DNA from: Deltaproteobacteria bacterium
Lineage (GTDB): Bacteria > Desulfobacterota_B > Binatia > Bin18
Assembly (NCBI GenBank): GCA_012271025.1
Contig: JAAXHF010000163.1
Coordinates: 365 to 6,910, forward strand
Direction of reading: 5' to 3'
DNA length: 6,546 nucleotides
Below the pieces are notes generated by a model, which did not search any database, had not been told where the DNA came from, and saw nothing but the letters and a program-made list of their open reading frames with translations. Positions 1 through 6,066 of the stretch are shown here, piece after piece. The position numbers and the translations under genes are program-made. How positions within the stretch are numbered: the stretch's first letter is position 1; each line of letters opens with the position of its first letter.

Positions 1-4
1 GCCG

Positions 5-32
5 TTCAGCGTTCATCATTCATAATTCATCC
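5..32. repeat. four degenerate tandem heptamers (TTCANNN)
   Basis: Four consecutive 7-base units are seen: TTCAGCG, TTCATCA, TTCATAA and TTCATCC. The first four bases are constant and the last three vary. The tract is clearly richer in A and T than the rest of the window and lies just upstream of the tRNA promoter. It may extend beyond the left edge. Its function is unknown; it could be a short-sequence repeat tract or an AT-rich upstream promoter region. Confidence 0.5.
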
Positions 33-36
33 TTGC

Positions 37-46
37 GGCCTAGGCC
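37..46. other. 10-base perfect palindrome next to the tRNA promoter
   Basis: GGCCTAGGCC reads the same on both strands and ends one base before the candidate -35 box at 48. A site here could bind a dimeric regulator, but ten-base palindromes built from GGCC occur by chance in GC-rich DNA. No second copy was noticed elsewhere in the window. Confidence 0.2.
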
Positions 47-47
47 C

Positions 48-77
48 TTGACCCTGCCGCCTCACAGAGGGTATGAC
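48..77 (+). promoter_or_regulatory. sigma70-type promoter for tRNA-Pro
   Basis: TTGACC at 48-53 matches the -35 consensus at five of six positions. After an 18-base spacer, TATGAC at 72-77 matches the -10 consensus at four of six. Initiation would fall near 84-85, leaving a leader of about five bases before the tRNA at 90, which is a usual arrangement for a tRNA gene. It is also the nearest recognisable promoter upstream of surE. Confidence 0.55.
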
Positions 78-89
78 AGGCACACATAA

Positions 90-163
90 CGGGGTGTGGC
101 GCAGTCTGGTAGCGCACTCGCTTGGGGTGCGAGTGGTCGGCCGTTCAAATCGGCTCACCCCGA
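90..163 (+). tRNA. tRNA-Pro (anticodon GGG)
   Basis: A complete cloverleaf can be drawn. The acceptor stem is 90-96 with 156-162 (seven pairs). The D stem is GCGC at 99-102 with 112-115. The anticodon stem is 117-121 with 129-133, around the loop TTGGGGT at 122-128, which places anticodon GGG at 124-126. The variable loop is 134-138. The T stem is 139-143 with 151-155, around the loop TTCAAAT. The discriminator base is A163. The first acceptor pair is C-G rather than the usual G-C, typical of bacterial tRNA-Pro. The 3' CCA is not encoded (TGG follows), so it would be added by the CCA-adding enzyme. The tRNA reads proline CCC and CCU codons. Confidence 0.95.
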
Positions 164-168
164 TGGAC

Positions 169-203
169 AAGGCGGTTGGCTGGCCAATCGCCTTTTCTTT
201 TTT
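169..203 (+). terminator. intrinsic terminator after tRNA-Pro
   Basis: The bases at 169-179 pair with 184-194 to give an 11-base-pair stem with one G-T wobble and a four-base CTGG loop. The tract TTTTCTTTTTT follows, partly overlapping the 3' arm. This is a textbook Rho-independent terminator starting six bases after the tRNA. It ends only 24 bases before the surE start codon, so surE needs either read-through or a promoter I cannot see. Confidence 0.85.
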
Positions 204-227
204 CCGGCTTTCTGCTGAAATGCAGGC

Positions 228-980
228 ATGCACATTCTGGTGTCCAACGACGACGGTATCCACTCCGAGGGCATCCTGGCGCTCGAAGAGACGCTGAAAA
301 GCGTCGGCGAGGTGTATACCGTGGCGCCCGACCGGGAGCGGAACGCCGTCAGCCATGCCCTGACCCTGCATCGCCCGCTGCGTATTGACGAAATCGCCCC
401 GCGCCGCTTCGCCGTCAACGGCACGCCGACCGACTGCGTGAATCTGGCGGTCAAAGGCTTTCTGCCGGTCCGGCCGGATATGGTGGTGTCGGGCATCAAC
501 AAAGGCCCCAACCTGGGGGACGACATTACCTACTCGGGCACGGTCGCGGCGGCCATCGAGGGGGCGTTGCTGGGCATTCCATCGCTGGCCGTGTCAGTCG
601 TCGGCCTGCGGACCGACTACCGCTTTGGTCCGGCCGCCGAGTTTGCCGCCAGCCTGGCCGCCCATGTCGCCGCCAACGGGCTGCCGGCCAACACCCTGCT
701 GAATGTGAATGTGCCCAACCTGGACCGCTCTGAACTCAAGGGCTACCGTTTCACCCACCAGGGCAAACGTCTGTATGGCGAGAAGATCGAGGTGTGTCCC
801 AATCCGCGCGGCAAACACTACTACTGGATCAGCGGTGACGACCTGGGCTTTGACCCCCAGGAGGGCAGCGACTGTGTTGCCGTCAACGAGGGCTATATCT
901 CGGTCACCCCGCTGCACGTCGATCTGACCAACTATCAGGCTTTGCAAAGCATGCGGGGCACACAGCTGCCATGGCACTAG
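228..980 (+). CDS. surE: 5'/3'-nucleotidase SurE
   Basis: SurE removes phosphate from nucleoside 5'- and 3'-monophosphates, and family members also act on short polyphosphate; it is a cytoplasmic, divalent-metal-dependent enzyme linked to stationary-phase survival. The protein is 250 residues, the usual length. It begins with the family signature MHILVSNDDG, which supplies the metal-binding pair Asp8 and Asp9. Ser42 (in VSHALTL) matches the conserved serine ligand, and GINKGPNLGDDITYSGT at 89-104 carries the conserved Asn ligand and the glycine-rich active-site loop. All key residues are present. The start at 228 is chosen because SurE proteins begin at this signature. The ribosome site is weak: only AGG at 224-226, too close to be ideal. 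An out-of-frame ATG lies eight bases upstream at 220. The 3' end overlaps pcm by 10 bases, so translational coupling is likely. Confidence 0.97.
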   Translation: MHILVSNDDGIHSEGILALEETLKSVGEVYTVAPDRERNAVSHALTLHRPLRIDEIAPRRFAVNGTPTDCVNLAVKGFLPVRPDMVVSGINKGPNLGDDITYSGTVAAAIEGALLGIPSLAVSVVGLRTDYRFGPAAEFAASLAAHVAANGLPANTLLNVNVPNLDRSELKGYRFTHQGKRLYGEKIEVCPNPRGKHYYWISGDDLGFDPQEGSDCVAVNEGYISVTPLHVDLTNYQALQSMRGTQLPWH

Positions 981-1621
981 ACTACACCCAGGCCCGGCAG
1001 CAGATGGTCCAGGAGCAGTTGCTTGAGCGGGGGCTGAACGACCCGCTGGTCCTGGACGCCATGCGGCGGGTGCCGCGGCATCTGTTTGTCGAGGAGCACC
1101 TACGGGATCGGGCCTACGAGGACCACCCGCTGCCTATCGGCGAAGACCAGACGATCTCTCAGCCGTATATGATCGCCCACATGGCTGCGGTATTGAAACT
1201 CGCCCCCGGCGAACAGGTGCTCGAAGTCGGTACCGGCTCGGGCTATCTGACCGCCATCCTGGCCGAACAGGGAGCCGAGGTGTACTCGGTGGAAATCAGC
1301 TCCAGCCTGGCCACCCGAGCCCGACAGACCCTGCACGAGCTGGGCTACCGTAGCGTGGAGGTCCATATTGGAGACGGCAGCCTGGGCTGGCAGGCCCACG
1401 CCCCGTTCGACGCGGTGGTGATTGGCGCGGCCGCTCCGGGGCTGCCCCGGCCGCTGCTCGATCAGCTGCGCATGGGCGGACGCCTGGTCGTCCCCATGGG
1501 CGAGGAAGACCTCCAAAGCCTGGTGTGCATCTGGAAAGAGCCCGGCGGCATCCACGAGGAGTATTGCGGCGAGTGCCGTTTCGTCAAACTTCGCGGCGAG
1601 CACGGCTGGGAGTCGGCCTGA
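971..1621 (+). CDS. pcm: protein-L-isoaspartate O-methyltransferase
   Basis: Pcm methylates isoaspartyl residues in aged proteins with S-adenosylmethionine, starting their conversion back to aspartate. The protein is 216 residues, normal for the bacterial enzyme. Residues 59-66 (DQTISQPY) form the substrate-side signature, usually GQTISQPY, so the leading Gly is Asp here. VLEVGTGSGYLTA at 83-95 is SAM-binding motif I, GDG at 134-136 and FDAVVIGAA at 146-154 are the later motifs, and the C-terminal FVKLRGEHGW at 204-213 is the typical family ending. The ATG at 971 lies inside the end of surE (10-base overlap), the usual surE-pcm arrangement, and gives the N-terminus expected for the family (QMVxxQLxxRGI-like). 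Pairing with surE suggests a shared role in repair during stress or starvation. Confidence 0.97.
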   Translation: MALDYTQARQQMVQEQLLERGLNDPLVLDAMRRVPRHLFVEEHLRDRAYEDHPLPIGEDQTISQPYMIAHMAAVLKLAPGEQVLEVGTGSGYLTAILAEQGAEVYSVEISSSLATRARQTLHELGYRSVEVHIGDGSLGWQAHAPFDAVVIGAAAPGLPRPLLDQLRMGGRLVVPMGEEDLQSLVCIWKEPGGIHEEYCGECRFVKLRGEHGWESA

Positions 1622-1627
1622 ACGCCC

Positions 1628-2785
1628 ATGCAGCAGATCTATCTGGACCATAACGCCACCACCCCGCTGCGGCCGGACGTGCTCGAAGCCATGCTGCCCT
1701 ACCTGCACACCCACTTCGGTAATCCGTCCAGCGTGCATCGGACCGGGCGGCGGGCCAAGCAGGGGCTGGAAGAAGCCCGGGAGCAGGTTGCGGCCTGTAT
1801 CCGGGCCACACCGGCCGAGGTCTTGTTCACTAGCGGGGGGACCGAGAGCAACAGCCTGGCGCTGACCGGAGCGGCGCGCGCCCAGAGTCCGGCCAAGACC
1901 CATATCATCACTACCCCGGTCGAGCACTCGTCGGTCCTGGCCTGCGTCCAGGCCCTGAGCCGGGAGGGCTTCAGCCACACGCTCTTGCCGGTCGACGCTG
2001 AGGGGCGGGTACGGGCCGACGATCTGGCCGCAGCCCTGCGCGACGACACCGTGGTGGTCAGTATCGGCCTGGCCAACCCTGAGCTGGGCACCCTGCAACC
2101 GATTGCGGCGTGCAGCCGGCTGACCCGCCAGCGGGGGCTTGTCCTGCACGTTGATGCGGTACAGGCGACCGGTAAGCTGGCGCTCGATATGGAGGAGCTG
2201 GGCGCGGATATGGTGTCCCTGTCGGCCCATAAAATCTACGGACCAAAGGGCATTGGAGCGCTCTATGTGCGCCACGGCACCGGCCTCGTGCCCGTCCTGC
2301 GGGGCGGTCCACAGGAGCGCGAAAAACGGGCCGGCACGGAAAACGTGGCCGCCGCTGTCGGCTTTGGAATTGCGGCCATCCGAGTCCAGGACGAGCTTGC
2401 AGCGGTATCGGCCCGGCTGACCGAGCTGACCGCCCGGCTGTGGACCGGGATTCAGGCCAGCGTCCCGGACGTGGTCCGCAACACACCCCGCTGGCAGTGT
2501 CTGCCCAACACCCTCAACCTCAGCTTTCCGGGCGCCTCGGGAGAGGGCTTGATGATGGGGCTTGACCTGGCCGGCATTGCCGTATCGACTGGGTCAGCCT
2601 GCGCCGCCGGCTCGGTCGAACCCTCGCACGTGCTGCTGGCGCTCGGACACGACGCACAGGCGGCCAAGAGCGCGATTCGTTTCAGCCTGGGCAGAGACAC
2701 TACCCGGCAGGATATTGACCGGGTCGTGGCCGTCCTGCCCGGTATCGTCGAGCGGGTCCGAGCGGCGGGGCAGACGAGCGGATGA
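1628..2785 (+). CDS. cysteine desulfurase (NifS/IscS/YrvO type)
   Basis: This PLP enzyme converts L-cysteine to L-alanine and holds the sulfur as a persulfide for transfer to acceptors. The 385 residues are slightly shorter than IscS, which has a longer C-terminal tail. Visible residues: the opening IYLDHNATTP (4-13); His100 (PVEH), which stacks on PLP; Asp176 and Gln179 (HVDAVQ); the Schiff-base Lys202 (SAHKIYGPKG); and the persulfide Cys325 in STGSACAAGSVEPSHVL, followed by the RFSLGR motif at 351-356. One oddity is ANPELGT at 149-155, where the family usually has NNE: the Asn that contacts PLP O3' in E. coli IscS (Asn155) aligns with Pro151. The gene starts six bases after pcm and lies just before mnmA, as yrvO does in Bacillus subtilis, so MnmA is a likely sulfur acceptor. 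No IscU, IscA or IscR gene is nearby. A role in Fe-S assembly or thiamine synthesis cannot be excluded. Confidence 0.93.
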   Translation: MQQIYLDHNATTPLRPDVLEAMLPYLHTHFGNPSSVHRTGRRAKQGLEEAREQVAACIRATPAEVLFTSGGTESNSLALTGAARAQSPAKTHIITTPVEHSSVLACVQALSREGFSHTLLPVDAEGRVRADDLAAALRDDTVVVSIGLANPELGTLQPIAACSRLTRQRGLVLHVDAVQATGKLALDMEELGADMVSLSAHKIYGPKGIGALYVRHGTGLVPVLRGGPQEREKRAGTENVAAAVGFGIAAIRVQDELAAVSARLTELTARLWTGIQASVPDVVRNTPRWQCLPNTLNLSFPGASGEGLMMGLDLAGIAVSTGSACAAGSVEPSHVLLALGHDAQAAKSAIRFSLGRDTTRQDIDRVVAVLPGIVERVRAAGQTSG

Positions 2786-2841
2786 CAACGACGCCTTCAC
2801 AGGAAGAGAAGAGCAGTCGCTTTTTGAGAGAGAAGACATGA
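2782..2841 (+). CDS. possible 19-codon small open frame in the desulfurase-mnmA gap
   Basis: An ATG at 2782 overlaps the desulfurase stop (ATGA at 2782-2785). The frame runs 19 codons and its TGA at 2839-2841 overlaps the mnmA start (ATGA at 2838-2841). It would encode a small, hydrophilic, charged peptide rich in Thr, Ser, Glu, Lys and Arg, with no recognisable domain. A purine-rich Shine-Dalgarno-like tract at 2801-2813 lies inside it, too far from mnmA to serve that start directly. It might be a coupling leader that keeps ribosomes moving into mnmA, a real micropeptide, or chance. I cannot separate these from one sequence. Confidence 0.2.
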   Translation: MTTTPSQEEKSSRFLREKT

Positions 2842-3965
2842 GCCAGACGGAAAACCCCCACCTCACCACCCAGCCCCAGGCCACCGGCAGCGGTCGACGT
2901 GTGCTGGCCGCCCTGAGCGGCGGGGTCGATAGCGCGGTTGCCGCCGCCCTGCTGGTCGAGGCCGGCTATGAGGTAATCGCCATCTCCATGCTGCTGGCCG
3001 GCACTGCCGACGGCCACGAGGGCAGCTGCTGTTCGATTGACGACTTTCAAGACGCCCGGCGGGTGGCCGAGCAGCTGGACATTCCCTACTACGTCCTCAA
3101 TCTCAAAGACGCCTTTCAGAGCCGGGTGATCGACGTGTTCAGCGAGGAATATCTGCGCGGCCGGACCCCCAACCCGTGCCTGCTGTGCAACCGCGACCTC
3201 AAGTTCGACCTGCTGTGGCAACGGGCCCGGGAGCTTGACGCCGCGTATGTGGCCACCGGTCACTACGCCCGGATTCGCTATGACGCCGACACGGCCCGCT
3301 ACCAGCTGTGGCGCGGTACCGACCGGGCCAAGGACCAGTCCTATTTTCTGTTTACCCTGAGCCAGGCGCAGCTGGCCCGGACTCTGTTTCCGGTTGGGCA
3401 TCTGACCAAGGCCCAGGTCCGGGACAAGGCGGATGCGCTCGGCCTGCGGATCGCCCACAAACCCGAGAGCCAGGACATCTGTTTTGTGCCGGACGGCAAC
3501 TATGCCCGCTTTCTGGAGCAGCGCCTGTCACCCGAGCGTTTCAGACCCGGCACGGTGGTCGATCAGACCGGACGGCAGCTCGGCTCGCATGGCGGCATTC
3601 ATCGCTTTACCATTGGCCAACGCCGCGGCCTGGGTATTGGCGGTCTTGCCCAGCCGGTGTACGTCTCGAACATCGACGCCCACACGGGCCGGGTGACGGT
3701 CGGCACCAAGGACCAGCTCCAGACCCCCGGCCTGCGCGCCAAGGATGTCAGCTGGGTCGCCGGCGCCCAGAGCCAGGAGCTGCGGGCCGAGGTCAAGATT
3801 CGCTACCGCCATCCACCGATTCCGGCTCGCGTCGTGCCCGGCCCGGACGCCACAGCCACGGTCTGGTTCCAGCACGCCTGTCCGGGTGTGAGCCCCGGCC
3901 AAGCGGTTGTTTTTTACGCCGGCGACCACGTCCTGGGCGGCGGGTGGATCGAGGGAAGCGTGTAA
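2838..3965 (+). CDS. mnmA: tRNA-specific 2-thiouridylase MnmA
   Basis: MnmA activates U34 of tRNA-Lys, -Glu and -Gln with ATP and replaces its 2-oxygen by sulfur, giving s2U34. The protein is 375 residues, a normal length. SGGVDS at 27-32 is the PP-loop ATP site. PNPCLLCNRDLKF at 111-123 carries the catalytic Cys117. GHYARI at 141-146 and DQSYFL at 166-171 are conserved tRNA- and ATP-side motifs. ESQDICFV at 210-217 holds the second Cys215, and FTIGQRRGLGIGG at 257-269 begins the C-terminal beta-barrel region. Cys114 replaces the Asp found in the E. coli enzyme (PNPD), giving a CxxC + Cys pattern. The frame is open well upstream, inside the desulfurase gene, but 2838 is chosen: it is the first ATG after that gene, has purine-rich GAGAGAGAAG just before it, and leaves a plausible, weakly conserved 20-residue N-terminus. 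mtaB follows after 3 bases. Confidence 0.96.
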   Translation: MSQTENPHLTTQPQATGSGRRVLAALSGGVDSAVAAALLVEAGYEVIAISMLLAGTADGHEGSCCSIDDFQDARRVAEQLDIPYYVLNLKDAFQSRVIDVFSEEYLRGRTPNPCLLCNRDLKFDLLWQRARELDAAYVATGHYARIRYDADTARYQLWRGTDRAKDQSYFLFTLSQAQLARTLFPVGHLTKAQVRDKADALGLRIAHKPESQDICFVPDGNYARFLEQRLSPERFRPGTVVDQTGRQLGSHGGIHRFTIGQRRGLGIGGLAQPVYVSNIDAHTGRVTVGTKDQLQTPGLRAKDVSWVAGAQSQELRAEVKIRYRHPPIPARVVPGPDATATVWFQHACPGVSPGQAVVFYAGDHVLGGGWIEGSV

Positions 3966-3968
3966 GCC

Positions 3969-5351
3969 ATGCCATCAGCCGCTCTCAGAATTGGCCTGAC
4001 CACCCTGGGCTGCAAAGTCAACCAGTACGATACGGCAACGATTGCCGACCGGCTCAGCGCGGCCGGCCACCGCCTGGTGCCGTTTGCCGACACGGCCGAC
4101 GTGTATATCGTCAACAGCTGCACGGTCACCAATCAGGCCGACGCCGAGAGCCGTCAGCTCGCCCGCCGCGCCAAACGCCAGAATCCGGCGGCCCGGATCA
4201 TCATGACCGGCTGTTATGCCCAAGTCGCGCCCCAGGCCATCGCCCGTCTGCCCGAGGTCGATTATGTGATCGGCCTCAACCGCCCGGACGATATCCTGCG
4301 GGCCGTGACCGCCGAGCTGCCCCAACCCGTCGCTGTCGGCAATGTGCGCAAAGCGTCCCGTATCGAGACCTTTGACACCTGGACCTCGCAAAACGATGAC
4401 GACCACCTGAAGAGGTCGTCGTCTCCCTTTCAGGCTCAGACCCGGGCGTTTCTGAAGATCCAGGAAGGCTGCGACCTGTTCTGCACCTTTTGTATTGTGC
4501 CCATGTCGCGTGGCAAGAGCCGCAGCGTCCCCCCACGTCGCGTCCTTGATCAGCTCGACCGGCTGGCCGAGCAGGGTTTTCAGGAAGTCGTCCTGACCGG
4601 TGTCCACCTCGGCGGCTATGGCGCCGACCTCGACCCGCAGATCGACCTGACCTGGCTGGTGGCGGCCATTGAAGAGCGCAAGCCGGTCCCCCGGGTCAGG
4701 CTCAGCTCGCTCGACCCGCACGAGTTCAGCCCGGCTCTGATCAACCTCTTGACCCAGGCCCAGACCGTCTGCCCCCACCTGCATATTCCCCTCCAGTCGG
4801 GCGACGACCGCATCCTGGCCCGCATGCGTCGCCGCTATGACCGGACCCTGGCCGGCGATGTGCTCGCCCGGCTGCGAGACGCCCTGCCCCAGGCCGCGCT
4901 GGGTACCGATCTGATCGTCGGCTTCCCCGGCGAGGGCGAGCACGAGTTCAGCCACAGCTATCGTTTCCTTGAAGACAGCCCGTTTACCTATTTTCATGTC
5001 TTTCCGTACTCCGTCCGCAGCGGCACCACCGCAGCAAAGTTCACCGATAGCGTCCCCAAGCCGACCATTACCCGCCGCGCCCGTCAGGTCCGTCAGCTTG
5101 GCGCGCGCAAGAAAGCTGCGTTTGCCGCCCGGTTTGTCGGCCACACCCTGCCGGTCCTGTTCGAGCACAGCCGCGACAAGACCACCGGGCTGCTCAAGGG
5201 CTACAGCCGCAACTATCTGCGGGTGCTGGCTGCGGGCGACGATGCGTGCATGAACCGCGAGCTGCCGGTCCGCCTCAGCCACCTCGACGCCGACAGCCTG
5301 CGGGGCACAATCGTTTCCCCCGACGCGCCGCAGCCGAGCCGCGAGCCCTGA
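3969..5351 (+). CDS. mtaB: tRNA t6A37 methylthiotransferase MtaB
   Basis: MtaB is a radical-SAM enzyme with two 4Fe-4S clusters that converts t6A37 to ms2t6A37 in tRNAs reading ANN codons. The protein is 460 residues. The N-terminal UPF0004 domain (about 6-115) opens with the MtaB-type signature TTLGCKVNQYDT; Cys15, Cys51 and Cys82 (TGCYAQ) should bind the auxiliary cluster. The radical-SAM domain has the CxxxCxxC motif at Cys168, Cys172 and Cys175 in KIQEGCDLFCTFCIVP, then TGVHLGGYG at 210-218 and HIPLQSGDD at 272-280. The C-terminal part (about 387-450) is a TRAM-like RNA-binding domain. The opening signature and KIQEGC favour MtaB over MiaB or RimO. A charged linker (about 136-156) joins the first two domains and its DNA forms a hairpin. 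The GAGGGAAG at 3951-3958 provides a fair ribosome site. The gene sits 3 bases after mnmA and 4 before rnc. Confidence 0.94.
   Translation: MPSAALRIGLTTLGCKVNQYDTATIADRLSAAGHRLVPFADTADVYIVNSCTVTNQADAESRQLARRAKRQNPAARIIMTGCYAQVAPQAIARLPEVDYVIGLNRPDDILRAVTAELPQPVAVGNVRKASRIETFDTWTSQNDDDHLKRSSSPFQAQTRAFLKIQEGCDLFCTFCIVPMSRGKSRSVPPRRVLDQLDRLAEQGFQEVVLTGVHLGGYGADLDPQIDLTWLVAAIEERKPVPRVRLSSLDPHEFSPALINLLTQAQTVCPHLHIPLQSGDDRILARMRRRYDRTLAGDVLARLRDALPQAALGTDLIVGFPGEGEHEFSHSYRFLEDSPFTYFHVFPYSVRSGTTAAKFTDSVPKPTITRRARQVRQLGARKKAAFAARFVGHTLPVLFEHSRDKTTGLLKGYSRNYLRVLAAGDDACMNRELPVRLSHLDADSLRGTIVSPDAPQPSREP
4395..4423. repeat. inverted repeat inside mtaB
   Basis: Ten bases at 4395-4404 pair with 4414-4423 (nine Watson-Crick pairs and one T-G) around a nine-base loop. 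No T-tract follows, so it is not a terminator. It encodes part of the poorly conserved linker between the UPF0004 and radical-SAM domains, with a run of Asp on one arm and Ser on the other. It could slow ribosomes between domains or simply reflect biased codons. Confidence 0.4.
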
Positions 5352-5355
5352 GCCC

Positions 5356-6066
5356 ATGTCGGACAGCCAGCCATCGTACACCGAGTTCGAGGCCGGTTTC
5401 GGCTATCGCTTCCGCCGTCGCGAGCTGCTGAGCCTGGCCCTGACGCATCGCTCCTTGCCTCTCGAACCGGGCGCGGACACTAACGAAAAACTCGAATTCC
5501 TGGGCGACGCAGTCCTCGACCTGGCGATCAGCCATCTGCTCTTTGCGCGTTTTCCCGAGGCGCGTGAGGGCGAGCTGTCGAAAATGCGCGCTGCCTTGGT
5601 CAACGCCCGGGTGTTGGCCAAAAAAGCCGAGTCTCTGGCCTTGGGCCGCTGGCTGCGCCTGGGTCGGGGCGAAGAGCGCAGTGGCGGCCGGCACAAAGGC
5701 TCGATTCTGGCCTGTGCGTATGAGGCCGTGCTGGGCGCGGTCTACCTGGACGGCGGCTTTGGTCCGACACTCAGGCTAGTGGCTGACCACTTCGCTCCAG
5801 ATCTCGAACGCAAACCGGCCGTCGGCCAATTTGACAGCAAGACCCGCCTGCAAGAGCTGACCCAGAAGATTTTCAAGCAGACCCCGACCTATGAGGTGGT
5901 CGAGGTCACCGGCCCCGACCATCAGAAGCGCTTTGTCAGTCAGGTCATGATTGCCGGCAAAGCCTACGGCCGGGGCGAGGGACCGAGAAAAAAGAGCGCC
6001 CACCAGGCGGCCGCCTCGCAGACCCTGGCCGAACTGCAAAACCGGTCTGACCCAGACCAAGCTTGA
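5356..6066 (+). CDS. rnc: ribonuclease III
   Basis: RNase III cuts double-stranded RNA and matures the rRNA precursor and structured mRNAs. The 236 residues are the usual length. The catalytic domain (about 6-150) carries the signature NEKLEFLGDAVLDL at 43-56 with Glu44, Glu47 and Asp51, Glu71 in EGELSKMRAALV, and Glu123 in SILACAYEAVLGAVYLDGG. The dsRNA-binding domain (about 158-229) has KTRLQELTQ and the terminal KKSAHQAAASQTLAEL helix. The striking point is Cys120: the aligned residue in E. coli (Asp114) and Aquifex (Asp107) binds the catalytic metal. The codon is a clear TGT in an otherwise intact frame. The other catalytic acids, including the critical Asp51 and Glu123 (E. coli Asp45 and Glu117), are kept, so the enzyme may still be active. 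The start at 5356 is four bases after mtaB and gives a normal N-terminus. It is the last gene of the probable operon. Confidence 0.96.
   Translation: MSDSQPSYTEFEAGFGYRFRRRELLSLALTHRSLPLEPGADTNEKLEFLGDAVLDLAISHLLFARFPEAREGELSKMRAALVNARVLAKKAESLALGRWLRLGRGEERSGGRHKGSILACAYEAVLGAVYLDGGFGPTLRLVADHFAPDLERKPAVGQFDSKTRLQELTQKIFKQTPTYEVVEVTGPDHQKRFVSQVMIAGKAYGRGEGPRKKSAHQAAASQTLAELQNRSDPDQA

Noticed and set aside
220..296. ATG eight bases upstream of the surE start, in another frame
   Set aside because: It opens a 25-codon frame ending in TGA at 294-296 with no good ribosome site and no similarity to anything I know. It runs over the conserved SurE N-terminus.
1100..2275. Long - strand open frame opposite pcm and the desulfurase gene (391 codons)
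   Set aside because: It crosses two well-supported + strand genes, has low-complexity composition and no family motif, so it is a shadow of codon bias.
2562..2837. N-terminal extension of mnmA by 92 codons into the desulfurase gene
   Set aside because: The extension overlaps conserved desulfurase sequence including the active-site Cys region, has no MnmA similarity, and the start at 2838 gives normal family length.
3975..5381. Long open frame on the - strand opposite mtaB (468 codons)
   Set aside because: It mirrors mtaB, a clear gene with all motifs intact. Long antisense frames are expected in GC-rich coding DNA, and the translation shows no recognisable domain.
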